Shown one piece after another: positions 38,955 to 51,920 of a stretch of DNA of 64,000 nt. Location: contig NC_060060.1 of NCBI RefSeq assembly GCF_020283565.1, positions 5,890,001 through 5,954,000 on the forward strand. The letters are read 5' to 3'. Source of the DNA: Trifolium pratense (Eukaryota > Streptophyta > Magnoliopsida > Fabales > Fabaceae). The notes under the pieces are model-generated. The model did not search any database. It was not told the DNA's origin and worked only from the letters and a program-made list of their open reading frames with translations. Every line of letters starts with the position of its first letter. The first letter of the stretch is position 1. Made by a program: the position numbers and the translations under genes.

Positions 38955-39190
38955 AATCCAAAAGTGTTTGATCGAGATGTTTCGAGTCTCTTCTAAAATT
39001 TACTTCTCTCAAAATAGTTCACATTCTCTCAAGTGATTAATCTCTGATATTGTCATGTTGTGAGAGTCTAGCACCTTCTTTCATCAGATTAAGAACTCAA
39101 ATAAAATAATTATTCATACGTTATAATTTATAAAAGAAGATCAATCCAAAAGTGTTTGACCGAGATGTTTCGAGTCTCTTCTAAAATCTA
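38955..39190. repeat. 50-bp direct repeat
   Basis: AATCCAAAAGTGTTTGAYCGAGATGTTTCGAGTCTCTTCTAAAATYTA-type units occur at about 38955-39003 and 39140-39188, with two or three mismatches. Confidence 0.8.
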
Positions 39191-39224
39191 ATTTTTTAGA
39201 CCATAAATATTAATATTTTTGACT

Positions 39225-39840
39225 AGAAATAATATTATTGTTTAGACATCATAAAAAATAATAAATTTTGCTTTGACAAAGGTAATAACAATATTATTAT
39301 ATTGATTAAATTATCATATACATTAATAAAAAAAATACTAATTTTCAGACCGTCATAATAAACAATAAATTTTCCTTTGACAATGGCAATAACAATATTA
39401 TTAGTCTCGGGAGCGTAACTCAATTGGCAGGACATCACATTATATAGGGGGTCGAATTTCGAACCCCAAACATCTCTTTTCTCCACATTAAAGTTGAAAT
39501 TTTTAGCCACTACACTACTTGACCAAAAATAACATTATTATATTGATTAAATTATCATAAATATTGGTTCAAAAAAAATTATCATAAATATTAATTAAAA
39601 TTCAAAAAATAATATTATTTTAAAACCATCATAAAAAATATTAAATTTTCCTTTGTCAATGGTAATAACAGTATAATTTTCAAGAAAAAAAGGTAATAAC
39701 AATATTATTATACTGGTTAAATTATCATAAACATTAAAAAAATTCAAACATAAAAAATAGTAAAAAAATAATATTAATTTTTAGACCATCATAAAAAATA
39801 ATAAATTCCCTTTGACAAAAGCAATAAAAAATTTATTTTT
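39225..39840. repeat. degenerate tandem array interrupted by a SINE
   Basis: Four imperfect units contain 'GACCATCATAAAAAATAATAAATTTTCCTTTGACAAWGG' and 'TAACAATATTATTATATTGATTAAATTATCATAAA'. They start near 39243, 39348, 39621 and 39782. Unit spacing varies because of the SINE and deletions. Confidence 0.7.
39404..39529 (+). mobile_element. SINE, family C, copy inside the tandem array
   Basis: tRNA-like head TCTCGGGAGCGTAACTCAATTGGCAGG (A box), B box TTTCGAACCCC, and the family 3' end GAAATTTTTAGCCACTACAC...TTGACCAAAAA. The flanks AATAACAATATTATTA and AATAACATTATTA look like an imperfect target duplication taken from the array. Confidence 0.75.
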
Positions 39841-39881
39841 TTTTTGACTAAATATATTAATTATTCAGATTGTAATTTTTG

Positions 39882-39889
39882 TATATAAA
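39882..39889 (+). promoter_or_regulatory. TATA box of the kinase gene
   Basis: TATATAAATATACC lies about 250 bases before a 5'UTR intron donor (TTTCAA/GTAAGC at 40140). This places the start of transcription near 39915. An (A)n run follows it. Confidence 0.5.
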
Positions 39890-40418
39890 TATACCTTGTC
39901 TAAAAAAAAAAAAAAAAACACCAGTGTCTTAGATTCAATCAAAAAAATTTCTTTGTAGTAAAAGAAGAAGAAAATTTTCTTCTATGATGAAAATTTTCTT
40001 TGTGTTGTAAGAAAATCGAAGCTCCGAAAATTTTTCGTTGTAGATTCTGATCGTATCAACGAATTCATCGCCACTTCAATCGGTGTCGCTTTGATTCTTC
40101 ACTGAATAACTGTCACTGACTTAGTCAGATTCATTTCAAGTAAGCTCAAATTCAAACCCTAGCTTCATTTCATTTTCTTCAATTCAATTCATTTTTATTG
40201 AATTTCATTTAAATCTGTGAATTATTTTGGTTTTGCTTCAATTATTAGCTGAATAATGATTTTTTTTATCTTAACTTATGATTATTTTTTAATTTTTTTG
40301 TTTTTGTATTTGTTTTGATAATGATGAGAGTGTTACTGTTCATGATTTTATGAATTTGATAATTTGATGGATTTTGCTGATCGAATTTGTGTGAAATGAT
40401 TTTCAGTTTTTTTTTTTT

Positions 40419-40572
40419 GGATTTATGATGATGAAGCTACTAGATATTGTTGAAATGCTGATAAACTTGGATTTATGATGAAGCTAAATAGATATTGTTG
40501 TTGAAATGCTGATAACCTTGGATTTATGATGATGAAGCTAATGGATATTGTTGTTGAAATGCTGATAAAGTT
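40419..40572 (+). repeat. 51-bp minisatellite, three units, in the kinase 5' intron
   Basis: Units starting GGATTTATGATGATGAAGCT and ending GAAATGCTGATAA begin at 40419, 40469 and 40520. They differ by small indels. Confidence 0.85.
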
Positions 40573-41072
40573 GGATTTTTTTCTTAAGATGCAAAGATTG
40601 GAGGGTTATTAGATATGATTGATTAATTTGGTTTGTGTATAATCTGGAATTGGATTTTGTATTCAAAATGATGCATTGGTTATTGATTATTCATGCATGC
40701 TGGTGATTATTGGAAGGAAAAATTTTGCATGGAAAATATGAGATGATTTATGTGGTTAGATTTAGTCTGATTTATGTGGTAGTGTTTGTTATTTTAATTA
40801 AATGATGAAAGATTTTTCTTTTCTGAAGTTAAGATGTGTTATTAGAAATCTATATGGTTTATGAGAATCTAAAAGAATTGTCTTTTGAATGCTTGAGTGA
40901 TATACATGCTGAAATTGCAATGCTGTTTATGCCGGAAGAAGTGTGTACCTTATGCCTTGAAAGGGTTTGATCCTGAGGTGGAAGTGGGGCATTTGTGGTA
41001 CAATTTGATATGCTTGTAGGAAATCAGTTGCAGTACCTGAGAATTCCCTAGAAATCTGTACCTTATATTTGA

Positions 41073-41247
41073 ATCATGGTTCTAAATTGCGGTTGCAGTC
41101 ATGTTTGCAGTTACACGGCAAACCTTGATATTACGGAAAAATACAGGCAAATGCGGCTGTAATTGCGGTTGCAATACTGCTATGGGGATCTCTCAAATCT
41201 TTATGTTGTGCTGCAATTGCAATGACTGCAATTTAGAACTATGATCT
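41073..41247. mobile_element. TIR element in the kinase 5' intron
   Basis: ATCATGGTTCTAAATTGCGG at the left is mirrored by ACTGCAATTTAGAACTATGAT at the right. The interior holds several GCGGTTGCAGT/GCTGTAATTGCGG repeats. It is a non-autonomous, probably hAT-type, element common in legumes. Confidence 0.65.
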
Positions 41248-42514
41248 GGATTGCACATGTTTCATTAGGAAAGGCTTTATGATAAGTCATGCATTGTTGA
41301 TTTGAATTGCAAATGACATATTGATGGATTAAACTAATGCATTTATGTGCTTGCAAAGTGTGGCGGAGAATGAATGGATTATATCATCTATTTTACTTGC
41401 TCAATCATGAGAAATTGTCTAGACTAGGAGCTCTTAAGTTTAAGGATTTTATTTTTGAATAGAAAGAAGAGTTTACCAAGTCAAGGTGAAAAAGACTCAT
41501 TGAAATTAGTGGATAGGGGTTCCTTCATAGCATAACTAGAGCAAATCATAGACCAACAAAGAAAAAATGTAAACATCAATGCAGCCCAATTGTCCAATCC
41601 CTTGGCAGATCTATTGCGGATATCTCTTGAAAGGGATATGTACTTTTCACCTAATAAAAGCCAAATGCTTAGTCACATCCCAAATCAACTGTTTGACCAT
41701 ATAATCAACCTTAAAATTTGAGTTACTCGAACCAAAGGCACCAAATGGTAGCATAGATTTCTTGTTGCCCAAAATTTCAACCCATCCCAAGGCCTTGTGT
41801 AGAAAGTTTTTGGAGGAGAGGAGTTTAATATAAAATCCTTATAGAAGAGTTAACAACTGTTATTTGTGGGACTTGGCAATACTCCTTAACTTAAAGTTGG
41901 AGATATAGACTAGTTACTTATTAATTTTCCATGTGAGCACATCTGTGTGTGTCTATCTTTATATAAATTATATGCATGCGATGGGTATTTTTCTGTGCTA
42001 TTATTGCATTTAACTTATGGTTATGTGTCCTATTTCTGATTTGTGATATTCTTAAATTGGTTGCGACAATTGTTTAATTTTCTGGAGTTACTAATGAGTG
42101 TCTTTTATCACCTTTGCTGCAGATATTGGAGATTGATATGATGTCCTCTGATTCTGATCTCATGTTATTTTAGTTGTGTAGTATGTAATAGTGCCTGTTT
42201 GATGTGCCCCACCAAGCTGGCTTAGGCGTAATTAAAATTCAAGTTTGGCAATTTATATTTATTGAAAGAGAGCATTTGTAAATTATATTTTCATTGGAGG
42301 TTTTTTGAAACAATATTATCATTGGAGTTGAAGGGAGAAGTTTTGTTGGGAAAAATAAAATTAAAAAACATCTGAATAAATTTGTTGGATACACTATCAA
42401 GTGGGATTTGAAGAAAGGGGATTGCCACCAACCTGAAAGAATTATTACATTGAGCTCACATCTTCAGCACAATATTTAATTATAAAGAATTTGATATAAT
42501 GCTATAAGGAAAAA

Positions 42515-45500
42515 ATGGAGCGTATTTCGGAAAAACGATTTCCTCTCAGTGCAAAAGATTACAAGTTATATGAAGAGGTTGGGGAAGGTGTCAGTGCCTC
42601 GGTATACCGGGCTCTCTGCATTCCGCTCAATGAGATTGTTGCCATCAAAGTTCTTGATCTCGAGAAATGCAATAACGATCTGGTATGTGAGCTATTCTCC
42701 TGTACAATTTATGTTTATCGTTTTCAGTTTCCTCTGCATGTGCTGTATTTTATTGCATGTTTGGTTACTATTGGTCGAGTGACCCAACACTTTCGATTTC
42801 TAAAGATGCGAAACTTATTGTGCTTGCTTGAGTTTGCTGATCTGCTACGTAATGGGGCTCTTTTTTATGTGAGACTCTGTTTAATCCAATCACCCTTATT
42901 TAACCTAGTCTTGTATATAGCATCTTCATGTTGTTTTCATATTATACTTAACTAATCTTTTCACTTAAACTGTCTTGCTACTTGTTTGGAGTGAATGGCT
43001 TAGGAACCTATAAAGGGATAGTTCCTGTCATTATTACACTATTTGATGCTAAATCATGTATTTGTGTCTGTTCATTTGTTTGTTCTGTAACTCTGGTGAG
43101 TTAAAATGCGGACTTGCACAGTTGATCCATTTGCTATAATACAAGAATAATGTCAATCATTAGTTCACTGTCCTATAACTAATTGTGCAAACATATGTGC
43201 ACATGTTTATTCCATTACGGTAAATTCATTAACGATATGTGCACAAATATATGCAGGATGGAATTCGGAGAGAGGTACAGACCATGAGCTTGATTGATCA
43301 TCCAAATCTTTTACGGGCACATTGCTCTTTTACCGCTGGACACAGTCTTTGGGTTGTGATGCCATACATGTCCGGGGGCTCTTGCCTTCATATAATGAAA
43401 TCTTCCTTTCCTGAGGGTTTTGATGAACCTGTTATTGCAACTGTATTGCGCGAGGTTCTCAAAGCTCTTGTTTATCTCCATGCCCATGGGCACATACATA
43501 GAGATGTTAAGGTATTGAACTACATCTCTTCTTATACCGTTTCTCTTCTTTTTAAAAGACATGTATATTGAGAATTTGTCAGTTAGAATTGTTAATATAA
43601 ACTAAGTGGAATAGTGAGATTGAATTATTTTAAAAGAACTTAGTTTTCTGCTATTGTGCTGCTTGTAAAGATGTATCTGAAACCCAGTAATTAATTTCAT
43701 TTTATTTCCATGAATTTTTATCTACCTATCTCCACATGTTTGTGTTTTTTTGTCCTCTTTTAAACATTCTTAACTATGCAGGCTGGGAATATTTTGCTTG
43801 ATTCTAATGGTGACGTCAAAATGGCTGACTTTGGAGTGTCTGCGTGTATGTTTGATACTGGAGACAGGCAACGTTCAAGAAATACTTTTGTTGGAACACC
43901 TTGCTGGTACCATTTACTTTCTATCGATGGTCGTCCTCTATTGTAGTTTTTCATGTGAAACATGGCTACCATTCATATGAATAAGACTGTTTAAGCTATA
44001 CATTATGCTAATTTTACACAGGATGGCTCCTGAAGTTATGCAGCAATTGCATGGATATGATTTTAAGTAAGTGCTTTCTATTCTCTCCCTCCACCCACTG
44101 ATTACTTTTTTTTCCTTTCAAAAGGATCTTGCTCCGTGATATCTTAGTCTTTGTTGAGTTTTTATATTTTCATTTTCTCTATAAACAGAGCAGATATATG
44201 GTCATTTGGAATAACAGCACTTGAACTTGCTCATGGTCATGCCCCGTTTTCCAAGTATCCGCCGATGAAAGTAATATACTTGTCTTGTGTCTTCTAAATT
44301 TATTTGCATGTGCCTACTGATAGCACTGCAAGCTAAGAGTTGATTTCTTTCCCTTATTTTCTGGATGTAGGTTTTGCTTATGACTTTGCAGAATGCTCCT
44401 CCAGGTCTTGATTATGAAAGAGACAAGAGATTTTCAAAGGTTTGTGGTGTTCATTCAAAACTTTGTAGCACCTGCTACTTAGAAAGGTTATTTATATATA
44501 AATTGTTCTTCCTTCCCAGTCTTTCAAAGAGTTAGTTGCCACCTGCTTAGTCAAAGACCCAAAGAAGCGTCCAAGTTCAGAAAAGCTTTTAAAGCACCAC
44601 TTCTTTAAACATGCACGTCCCACCGAATATCTAAGTCGCACTATTCTCGAAGGCCTTGCTCCATTAGGAGACCGTTTTAGAACGCTGAAGGTCTGCTGTT
44701 TAATTCTAAATTCTTCTGTTCTGTGTAAAATTGGTTGCGTATTAATATCGTCTCTCTGACTTGCTTGTGTGTTCTAGGCTAAAGAGGCAGATTTATTGAT
44801 GCAGAACAAGGCTCTTTATGAGGATATGGAGCAATTATCTCAGGTAGGTTGATTATTAATCCCCTGTGGTTTGTGCTTTTTTTGAACAAGCCCCCCTGTG
44901 GTTTGTGCTTGCTTCTTGCATGCTCTACGGAAGTGGTGGTTTTTATGAGTGCAGTCTTGAATGCATGTCATTTGCCTTATTTTCCTTTCCTTGTTGTATC
45001 TAATTTAATTTTGTAATTTTCAATTAGACCTTGGGGATTTAAAGAATATACTATATTTGACGATGCAACTATTTCAAATGCAGAAAGAATATATTCGAGG
45101 AATTAGTGCCTGGAATTTTAACTTGGAAGATTTAAAAAGTCAAGCCGCTCTTGTAAGTATTTTCACCTTCCTATTTTGTGTGATCTATTTAATATCTATT
45201 TGAATTAGACGGGGAAGTTAGTCATTACTGGGAAATATTATCTTTTTCATTGTAAGCATTTTTTTGTTGGCAACAGATTCAAGATGCAGACATGTCAAAT
45301 GCAGAAGAGCCAGATACAGATAAGAAGAAAAAAGACATATCAAATGACTTAAAGGTTCCAACAGAGGAGCCATCTGCTTCTAATCATTCAGATGGTACAT
45401 CCACACAGGACAAGGAGGTACTGTTGTTGTCGCATATGATCTTATCATTTGCCTATCTTTTTGAACTCCAAACCTTTTTTTAAAAATAACTTGACGTGTC

Positions 45501-48500
45501 TTGATATATAGTATTTACATTACATCTTATTTCAGGATGGATTCAATAATCTTCAGGATTTGGAAAGTTCACTTGCTTCATTTCCTATTAAACCTCTTCA
45601 AGCACTCAAGTATGCTCATCTCAGTACATTCCCACCCCCCACCCCCACCCCCACCACCCCCCATTTCCTACTTATTTAGTGCCATCTTTTCAAGTGGTAC
45701 TATGTTTGACTGTTACTAGTTATAGACTGGGTTTTTATTTTACTTAATGTTATCTAATTTTGTTATTATAGTAAAGTGCCAGTACTTGCAAAAAAACTAG
45801 GTCCTTTATTTATCATTCGTATCAGTTCTTCAATAATTTTTTGTATATATGATTTGTCCCTCTTTCATAGTTAATGCATTGTTATTTCAGACCCTTTTTC
45901 TTCATTCATCTCTCAAAACATAATATGCTATAAAATATTTGTTTTTAATATGATAAATGATTAAAAGATAAATGCGGATGTGGCAAATGCTAAACATTTA
46001 AACTGTCGATAGATTTTGTTTTGGGCAACAAATTTTAATTCTGTATTTTCAAGACTTATGTAATAATTTTGCAATTCAGTTTCAATGAGAAAATATTATT
46101 TCTGATATGAAATTTATGCAGAGGTTGTTTTGATGTCGGCGATGATGATGTCAATAATACCAGTCCAACAGATTTGGATCACAGTTATGGAAGAATTGAT
46201 AATGAATGTTCTGGGCCCAGTAATTTGTCGCCTAAAAATGCTTTAACTCAGCCTAAGAAGTTTTTGAGTGGCTCTTTACAACCTGATAATGCTGCCAAGA
46301 AGGCTGCCGATGGGGACAGGTAAGTTTTTCCTTTTACTGTTTTTTTTTTGTGTAGTTTCATCTATTATCTTTCATCTTTATTGTTTATGTTGAACGTGTT
46401 ACTAGAACTTCTATTTGAACAATTCCATGCAAATTAATTATTTTTTCACTGCCATATGATTTTTTTTGAGCTTGTTGCTAGAACTTCTATACAGATACCT
46501 ATTTGGAAATGTTACTAGAACTTGTAAATGCTTGAGATTTGCAACCATCCATGGGTGTAGTGTCTTTGTCAGATTATTTTTGTTGTTTGTTCTATCTTTG
46601 TCACTCTCTTATTTTGGGAATTTTATTAACATATAGCGCAATTCAATTATTTCCTTTAAAAGTGAAACATATTATTGAGATTTTATGGAAATTTGGTATC
46701 TGTTTCTAGCTTTATTTTGTAAATGATCTGGGGCTGTGAGAATGGGGATTTTTTATTATGTTTTTAATTTAGTACATTTCATTTCTTTACTACTGCTGCA
46801 TATTCGATTGAGTTGCAGTATTAGTGTGTATTTATGTATTTTGTGTATCTTGAAAGGGATTATCTACAAACAAAATATCCTTCTGAGCGGAATCACAGTG
46901 GTCCATTGCTATATCGGCAAAGGAGAGATGTCAACAACTTTCCATCGGGTACATATATTTTTATGCAAATGTGATTGGTGATATGATAATCTTTTTTATT
47001 CTTTCCTCTTCGATTTGTAGTTTTTTATCTGAAAATAATTAGATTGGGAAATGGCTCTTACATAATTTTTTTCAATGCCGCTTCCATATGCAGTTGATGA
47101 CACATCAGAAGGAGCAATTGTCCAGCGTAGGGGGAGGTTTAAGGTCACATCAGCAGATCCCAGTTCAATGGTATGTATTACATGGAAAGTTATATTTTTT
47201 TTTCCTTCCCAGTACTCTTGTAACCTCAAACAAGCTTTATTTGCACGCTGAATCATCAAAGGGTTTTTCCCATTAATATCTAATTTAAAGTTTGCAAGTC
47301 TTATTATATGCAATATTATACTATCTATTAATATTTTTACCACTTTCTCTTTTGTCTTATCGAGACTATAAAAAATTATGGTTGGATTTAGACGCGCTAC
47401 AATGTATGACTTCATTAACATCGAGAATGGAACTTAAATGCTTTATGTTTTAGGCAATGACTTTGTAATCATTGCCCTTTTTTTTTTTTTTACTTATTCA
47501 GGGTCTTTCAAACAACACTTCTGGCCCAGTTGCTGGAAGTCCTGCTCCTAGTAGTCCCCCAAATCAGAACTCAATGAGCACTTCTATTCTCCCATCACTG
47601 CAGTGCATCTTACAACAGAACGGCTTACAGAGGGTATGCTTCTGTTTGTATTTTTTAGATTTTTGTCAAATGTCTAATCAAAGGCATAAATTCATTTTTC
47701 CCATGGGTTTTTGACAGGAAGAAATTATTAAATTGATAAAGTATGCAGAGCAATCTTATGGTATTTCCTCTCGTCTTTATGTGTGTGAATCTGTTTGTTT
47801 GTCAGTGTATATATTTGTGTACTGAACCGGAAAATGTTGTTTACTTTATTTGAATAATTTCACTTGTTGCAGGTAAGAGTACAGAATCAATAGATGCAGG
47901 ATCAGTTGATGTTCTGCAGGTAAATTACTTCCGTTTTTACATTATCAGCTTTTAAGAACCTTTTAACGTTATGTGATGTTCAAAAATAGAATGTTTGTGG
48001 TTCAAAAAAAAAAATAAAAATAGAATGTTTCTCCAGTCGTACTTTTTCTTCAATGTTGATATGGTTATAACAAGCATTTAAGCACACCAACCAATATCTA
48101 GTTATTGTCCTTGGGTTTGGACTCAACTTCCAGAAACACTGCCCAGACATTATTGAAGCGGTACCAACCAAGTTGCTTTGCGACTGCTTAATCTCACAAT
48201 TGAATTTCAGCCAGTATTCTTTACCTTAACACGAGCCTGCAATTTCCCTTCTTCTCCCAGGTACCACTTACCAGGTCATAGAGTAGATCAAATGAACGAT
48301 AGTCTAATAGTTAGAGGTAGAGGAAGAGAAGACCACCAAAACTTTAGAAAGGGTGTAAATTTAAATGGTTTGTTTTTTGACATGATTTATGGCTGGATGT
48401 TATGAAATTGTTTGATCCATACAGTGGACCCCACCACCGAGTCAGAAAAGGCTTTTGTTGTTAGTTAAAGTACCCATGCTTAGCAGTAAAATCCTTGCAA

Positions 48501-49491
48501 TTGACGCACAAGGCTAAAAGGGATAAATATTTTTGAAAACTTGGTATCCGGCCTTAGGACCGACTAATCCAAGGGGACCAATCCCATCGCCCAGCTAAAA
48601 GGGATAAATTATTTTGAAGAATTTTGATATTTTGAATCTAGGTAGCATAATATGGGGTGTGAAATTAAAAATTAAGTCCAAGCTTAATGACAAAAAGAGT
48701 CATTAGTCTTTTTCATTTTTATCATTTGTCAAGGTATTTGTTATTATACTTGTTGTTTTGTTGAATTGCCTCATATTAGTGCAACTTTCAGGCACCTCCT
48801 GCGACACCTAGAGAGAAAGAGCTGCATTTGCAGGTGATTCAACTCCAACAGAGGTATATGCATGTAACTGAATTTCTGATGTTTTTGTATATTCACATTC
48901 CACATACATCTCATTTTACACTCTCTCTGTCAGTATTGGGGGCCTTGTCGAGGAACTGCAGAGACAAAAGATGAAAAATGTTCAGGTGTGTTAATCTTGG
49001 CCTGTCACACTTACCCATTTACCCTTATGGTCGGAACAGTGATGTTTTGTATGGTTTTCATATTATTGTACTCTTATTTCTATCATATGTACAAAAGAAG
49101 AAGATTTTTTTGGAACTTCTTATTCTTCTTTTATGGTTACTATAATACTATAAACTATGTATGCTTTGTTCTTACTCTTACCTTTTTTTCAATCGATTCA
49201 TTTACTCATTGCCTACGTGACATAGACTCTAGATTTACTACTAAATGTTGCATCTCGTGTTTCATGAAAAGTGATTTTGTCAATCTATTTGCTTGTCTTC
49301 ATTAAAATTACACATGTAGTACTAGCAGCTGTAAGAATCTTTATATTATACTGTATCATCTAAGTTAGAATAGTTCCTTGATAATAATATTTGGATTTTT
49401 TAAGTCATCATTTAGGGCATTATCTTACATTCTGTTTGGTTTGCAGTTAGAGAGACAGTTGAGCAGTATTGTCAACAAAGCTGAAAAGTGA
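42515..49491 (+). CDS. STE20-type Ser/Thr kinase (BLUS1/SPAK-OSR1-like)
   Basis: Twenty coding exons join in frame to 670 residues: 42515-42682, 43257-43511, 43782-43906, 44022-44066, 44189-44270, 44371-44439, 44520-44690, 44778-44843, 45084-45152, 45277-45417, 45536-45609, 46122-46319, 46857-46948, 47094-47170, 47502-47633, 47718-47760, 47873-47919, 48792-48853, 48934-48985, 49447-49491. The kinase domain (about 15-280) has GEGVSASV, Lys45 in [19 protein letters not shown] (Asp139), DFG (157-159), an activation loop [15 protein letters not shown] and [16 protein letters not shown], so it looks active. 'GTPCWMAPEV' and the sequence just after the domain ([13 protein letters not shown]) place it with plant FRAY-like STE20 kinases; BLUS1, a stomatal blue-light kinase, is one relative. 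The tail is Ser-rich, then a short coiled coil (about 626-670). A 5'UTR intron (40140-42122) is likely. Substrate unknown. Confidence 0.92.
45630..45662 (+). repeat. C-rich tract in kinase intron 11
   Basis: A run of CCCCCA/CCCACC units, pure C/A on this strand. Confidence 0.9.
48529..48594 (-). mobile_element. 66-bp 5'-truncated SINE, family B, in kinase intron 17
   Basis: The minus strand carries the family B tail GGATTAGTCGGTCCTAAGGC...ACCAAGTTTTCAAAAAT. A perfect 15-bp target duplication CTAAAAGGGATAAAT lies at 48514-48528 and 48595-48609. It is a clean example of a severely 5'-truncated insertion. Confidence 0.85.
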
Positions 49492-50394
49492 AGAACAAGA
49501 TGAGCGTTATCAATGGTTTGATTAATCTTGGACAACATGACATTCAGTGATGGATTCGACATACTTGAGGGATATCTTATTACCATATGTGAACTTCTGT
49601 TTGCGGCTGGCACCAATTTTTGAGATGCTCCCCTTGTGTCATCTGTAAAATATAATTTATTTGACAAGATTATCGGATCATGTAATTATGACTCTTTCTC
49701 CCCCTCCCGCTCCCTCTCTCTCCTCTCTTTCTCTCTTCCAAAATAATAATGACTCCTGAGAATTCTGGTTATGCATATAGTAAGCTTTTTAGCTCTTGAA
49801 TGCAATTCTTTGCCATTTTGTGTTTCGATTAATTCATGTTGTTGGATTGTATTTCGTCATATCAACTGCTGTTGAATTGCTTATGCAGGTAGAAAGACAC
49901 ACCAAAGAGGTGAATATTTGAAAGTGTGTGACCCATCTTACATCTCTTAATTCTATTTGTATGAGCAGTTTAATTGTATGGTTATCCTTCTAACTAGGTA
50001 AGTTAAAAGATAATTAGAGCTGTCTTTACTATTTTGTTAAGGAGGTACTTGGAGGAGTTTAATTAGACTTATGATATGGCAAGTGTTGGAAAAATATGAA
50101 TTACTATCACACACAACCACAAATGACACTTGAGTGAAGAGAGAGATAGAGAGATCTAGAACTTGGCTTAGTTGTGTTTTAGTCATTATTGCTTATGAAG
50201 ATGAGATGTCCTAATTTATCACTAAATCTTAGGCCCTATATGTACCCTTGGCACATGCCCTACTAGTAGAAAACATGAGGAACAATAGGAATCACTACCA
50301 AATACAACATACCCCACTTAGTTTAGATTGTTTAATGTTACAACCCTCAAGTTCTCCCTCACAACTCTTTCTTAGCCAATAACTATCTCTGAGT
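49492..50394. other. 3' flank of the kinase gene
   Basis: The 3'UTR probably extends to about 49670-49990. A (CT)n-rich tract is at 49690-49738. No further gene is seen. Confidence 0.45.
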
Positions 50395-50474
50395 AGTGCT
50401 CTTTGCTTCTTTTATCCCATTGAGGTAATACCATAGTGCTCTTTGCTTCTTTTATCCCATTGAGGTAATACCAT
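50395..50474 (+). repeat. perfect 40-bp tandem duplication
   Basis: The unit starting AGTGCTCTTTGCTTCTTTTA and ending AGGTAATACCAT is present twice, head to tail, without differences. This suggests a recent event. Confidence 0.9.
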
Positions 50475-50559
50475 TTTCGCTCCTCTCCCGTTGGTTGAGT
50501 GGATTTCGCTCCTCAAACTCTTCAAAAGAACCCAAACACTTAGTATATCAGCTAGCCGC

Positions 50560-50850
50560 TACTCTAATTTATCTTTGTTCACTTGACCCTTTAGAACATA
50601 GAACTCTCAATGTGTTTTCTTACTCCTTTCATTTGCCTATGGACTCTGCCAAGTTTATTGTTGATTAGTTATCCTTCATCATCGGTCTGCGTTTGATCAG
50701 CACTTGTCAAATTGTACATCATCAAAAAGTGCTCCAATCCATAAAGTTCAATATGTTCTCAACTTCGTAAGATGAGACTGCAAAGACTGCAACCACCGGT
50801 TGCTTCTTTGAACACCATGATGTTGCATCCTTAACTACCTCTAAAACATA
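50560..50850 (-). pseudogene. Copia RNase H relic
   Basis: On the minus strand, 50837-50760 gives WCSKKQPVVAVFAVSSYEVE, matching the Copia 'SKKQ..VALSS.EAEY' RNase H motif. Nearer 50600, LINNKLGR...RKHIESS matches the 'DN.SAI.L..NP..H.R.KHIE' motif. Stops lie between. The rest of the Copia polyprotein is missing. A shorter copy of the flank lies at 61620-61760. Confidence 0.7.
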
Positions 50851-50999
50851 TCTTTCTGTGATTCTTTAAATCTAGGTTGGTTTCTACTGGTGTTGCAGCT
50901 AGGTTGCAGTCATTGCATATTGAATATCTTATATGTATTAGTTTCAAATTCCCTCGAGCATAGCATCATTCCTCTTCTGGTTGTCACTGATTTTCCATC

Positions 51000-51915
51000 C
51001 CAAGTCATACATTTCAATTAAGTTTATTCTAGCCTTGGACTCACCAATCACATTCTCATTAATACACACAATTCTATACATAAAACAAATTAGTACTATG
51101 TGCAGTGTTGGAGAAATTCACTTAGTCTCCACATTGCATTTAGTGAAACCCGACAAGGTTAGAAAATTGTGAATCTTTTCATTCACTATCTTCCATTTCA
51201 AAGTATAGATATACCTCTTGATATAGCAACCATACCATCCATTATGGCTTGAAATTTCCACCTTAAGCCTAATGGTTTCAATATATTACATATGAAATGT
51301 GCAGATTTTCCATATTTTTTATTAGAACCTTCCCTTTTTCCTTTGAGTCTCTGTCTCTAACTCAATGGTGTTATTGTCTACTAATTGCAATTTACTCTTT
51401 AGAATTATTGCTTGTGAAGAAAATGTGATACACTCGATCATTACTGTGCATTTTTATTTTATTTTTTTTGAAAATCATAACGACACTATACGAATTTGTT
51501 GAATATAAATACACTCAACACATAGCAAATTAACTACCTACATAAAGTGCCTTAAGGGCACATGTTAGTTTTTCCCAAAAATAAATACTAACTTCCTATA
51601 TTATGAAGCAATAAAACAAATACAACAATAAGTACTTGTGCAATTGTTTGAAAGATTTATGAAATTGGTTTTGAATATACTCATTTTATATACTGAATTG
51701 ATGACAATTGAATTTAGTTAAAAACTTTATTGATAGCAAATGTTCTTTTATTGGTTTTTATTTTTCATATTTTCCAATTAAAGATGCTATTGAGCTATTC
51801 GTATTTTTCAATTTAAAAAGATGATACTATACGTTGTTGAATACAATTTATATGACTTTCGATACATGGTTTTTATCCGAGTTTTTAATTTATTTATCGT
51901 TTTCATGAAAACTTC
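51000..51915. other. AT-rich flank of the second FBD gene, nothing recognised
   Basis: No coding motif is seen. Part of the left edge (GCATATTGAATATCTTATATG at 50915) recurs at 61695, so this belongs to duplicated flank. Confidence 0.4.
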
Positions 51916-51920
51916 CACAA

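Noticed and set aside
39225..39840. CRISPR-like array
   Set aside because: Units are long, degenerate and without regular spacers; this is plant DNA.
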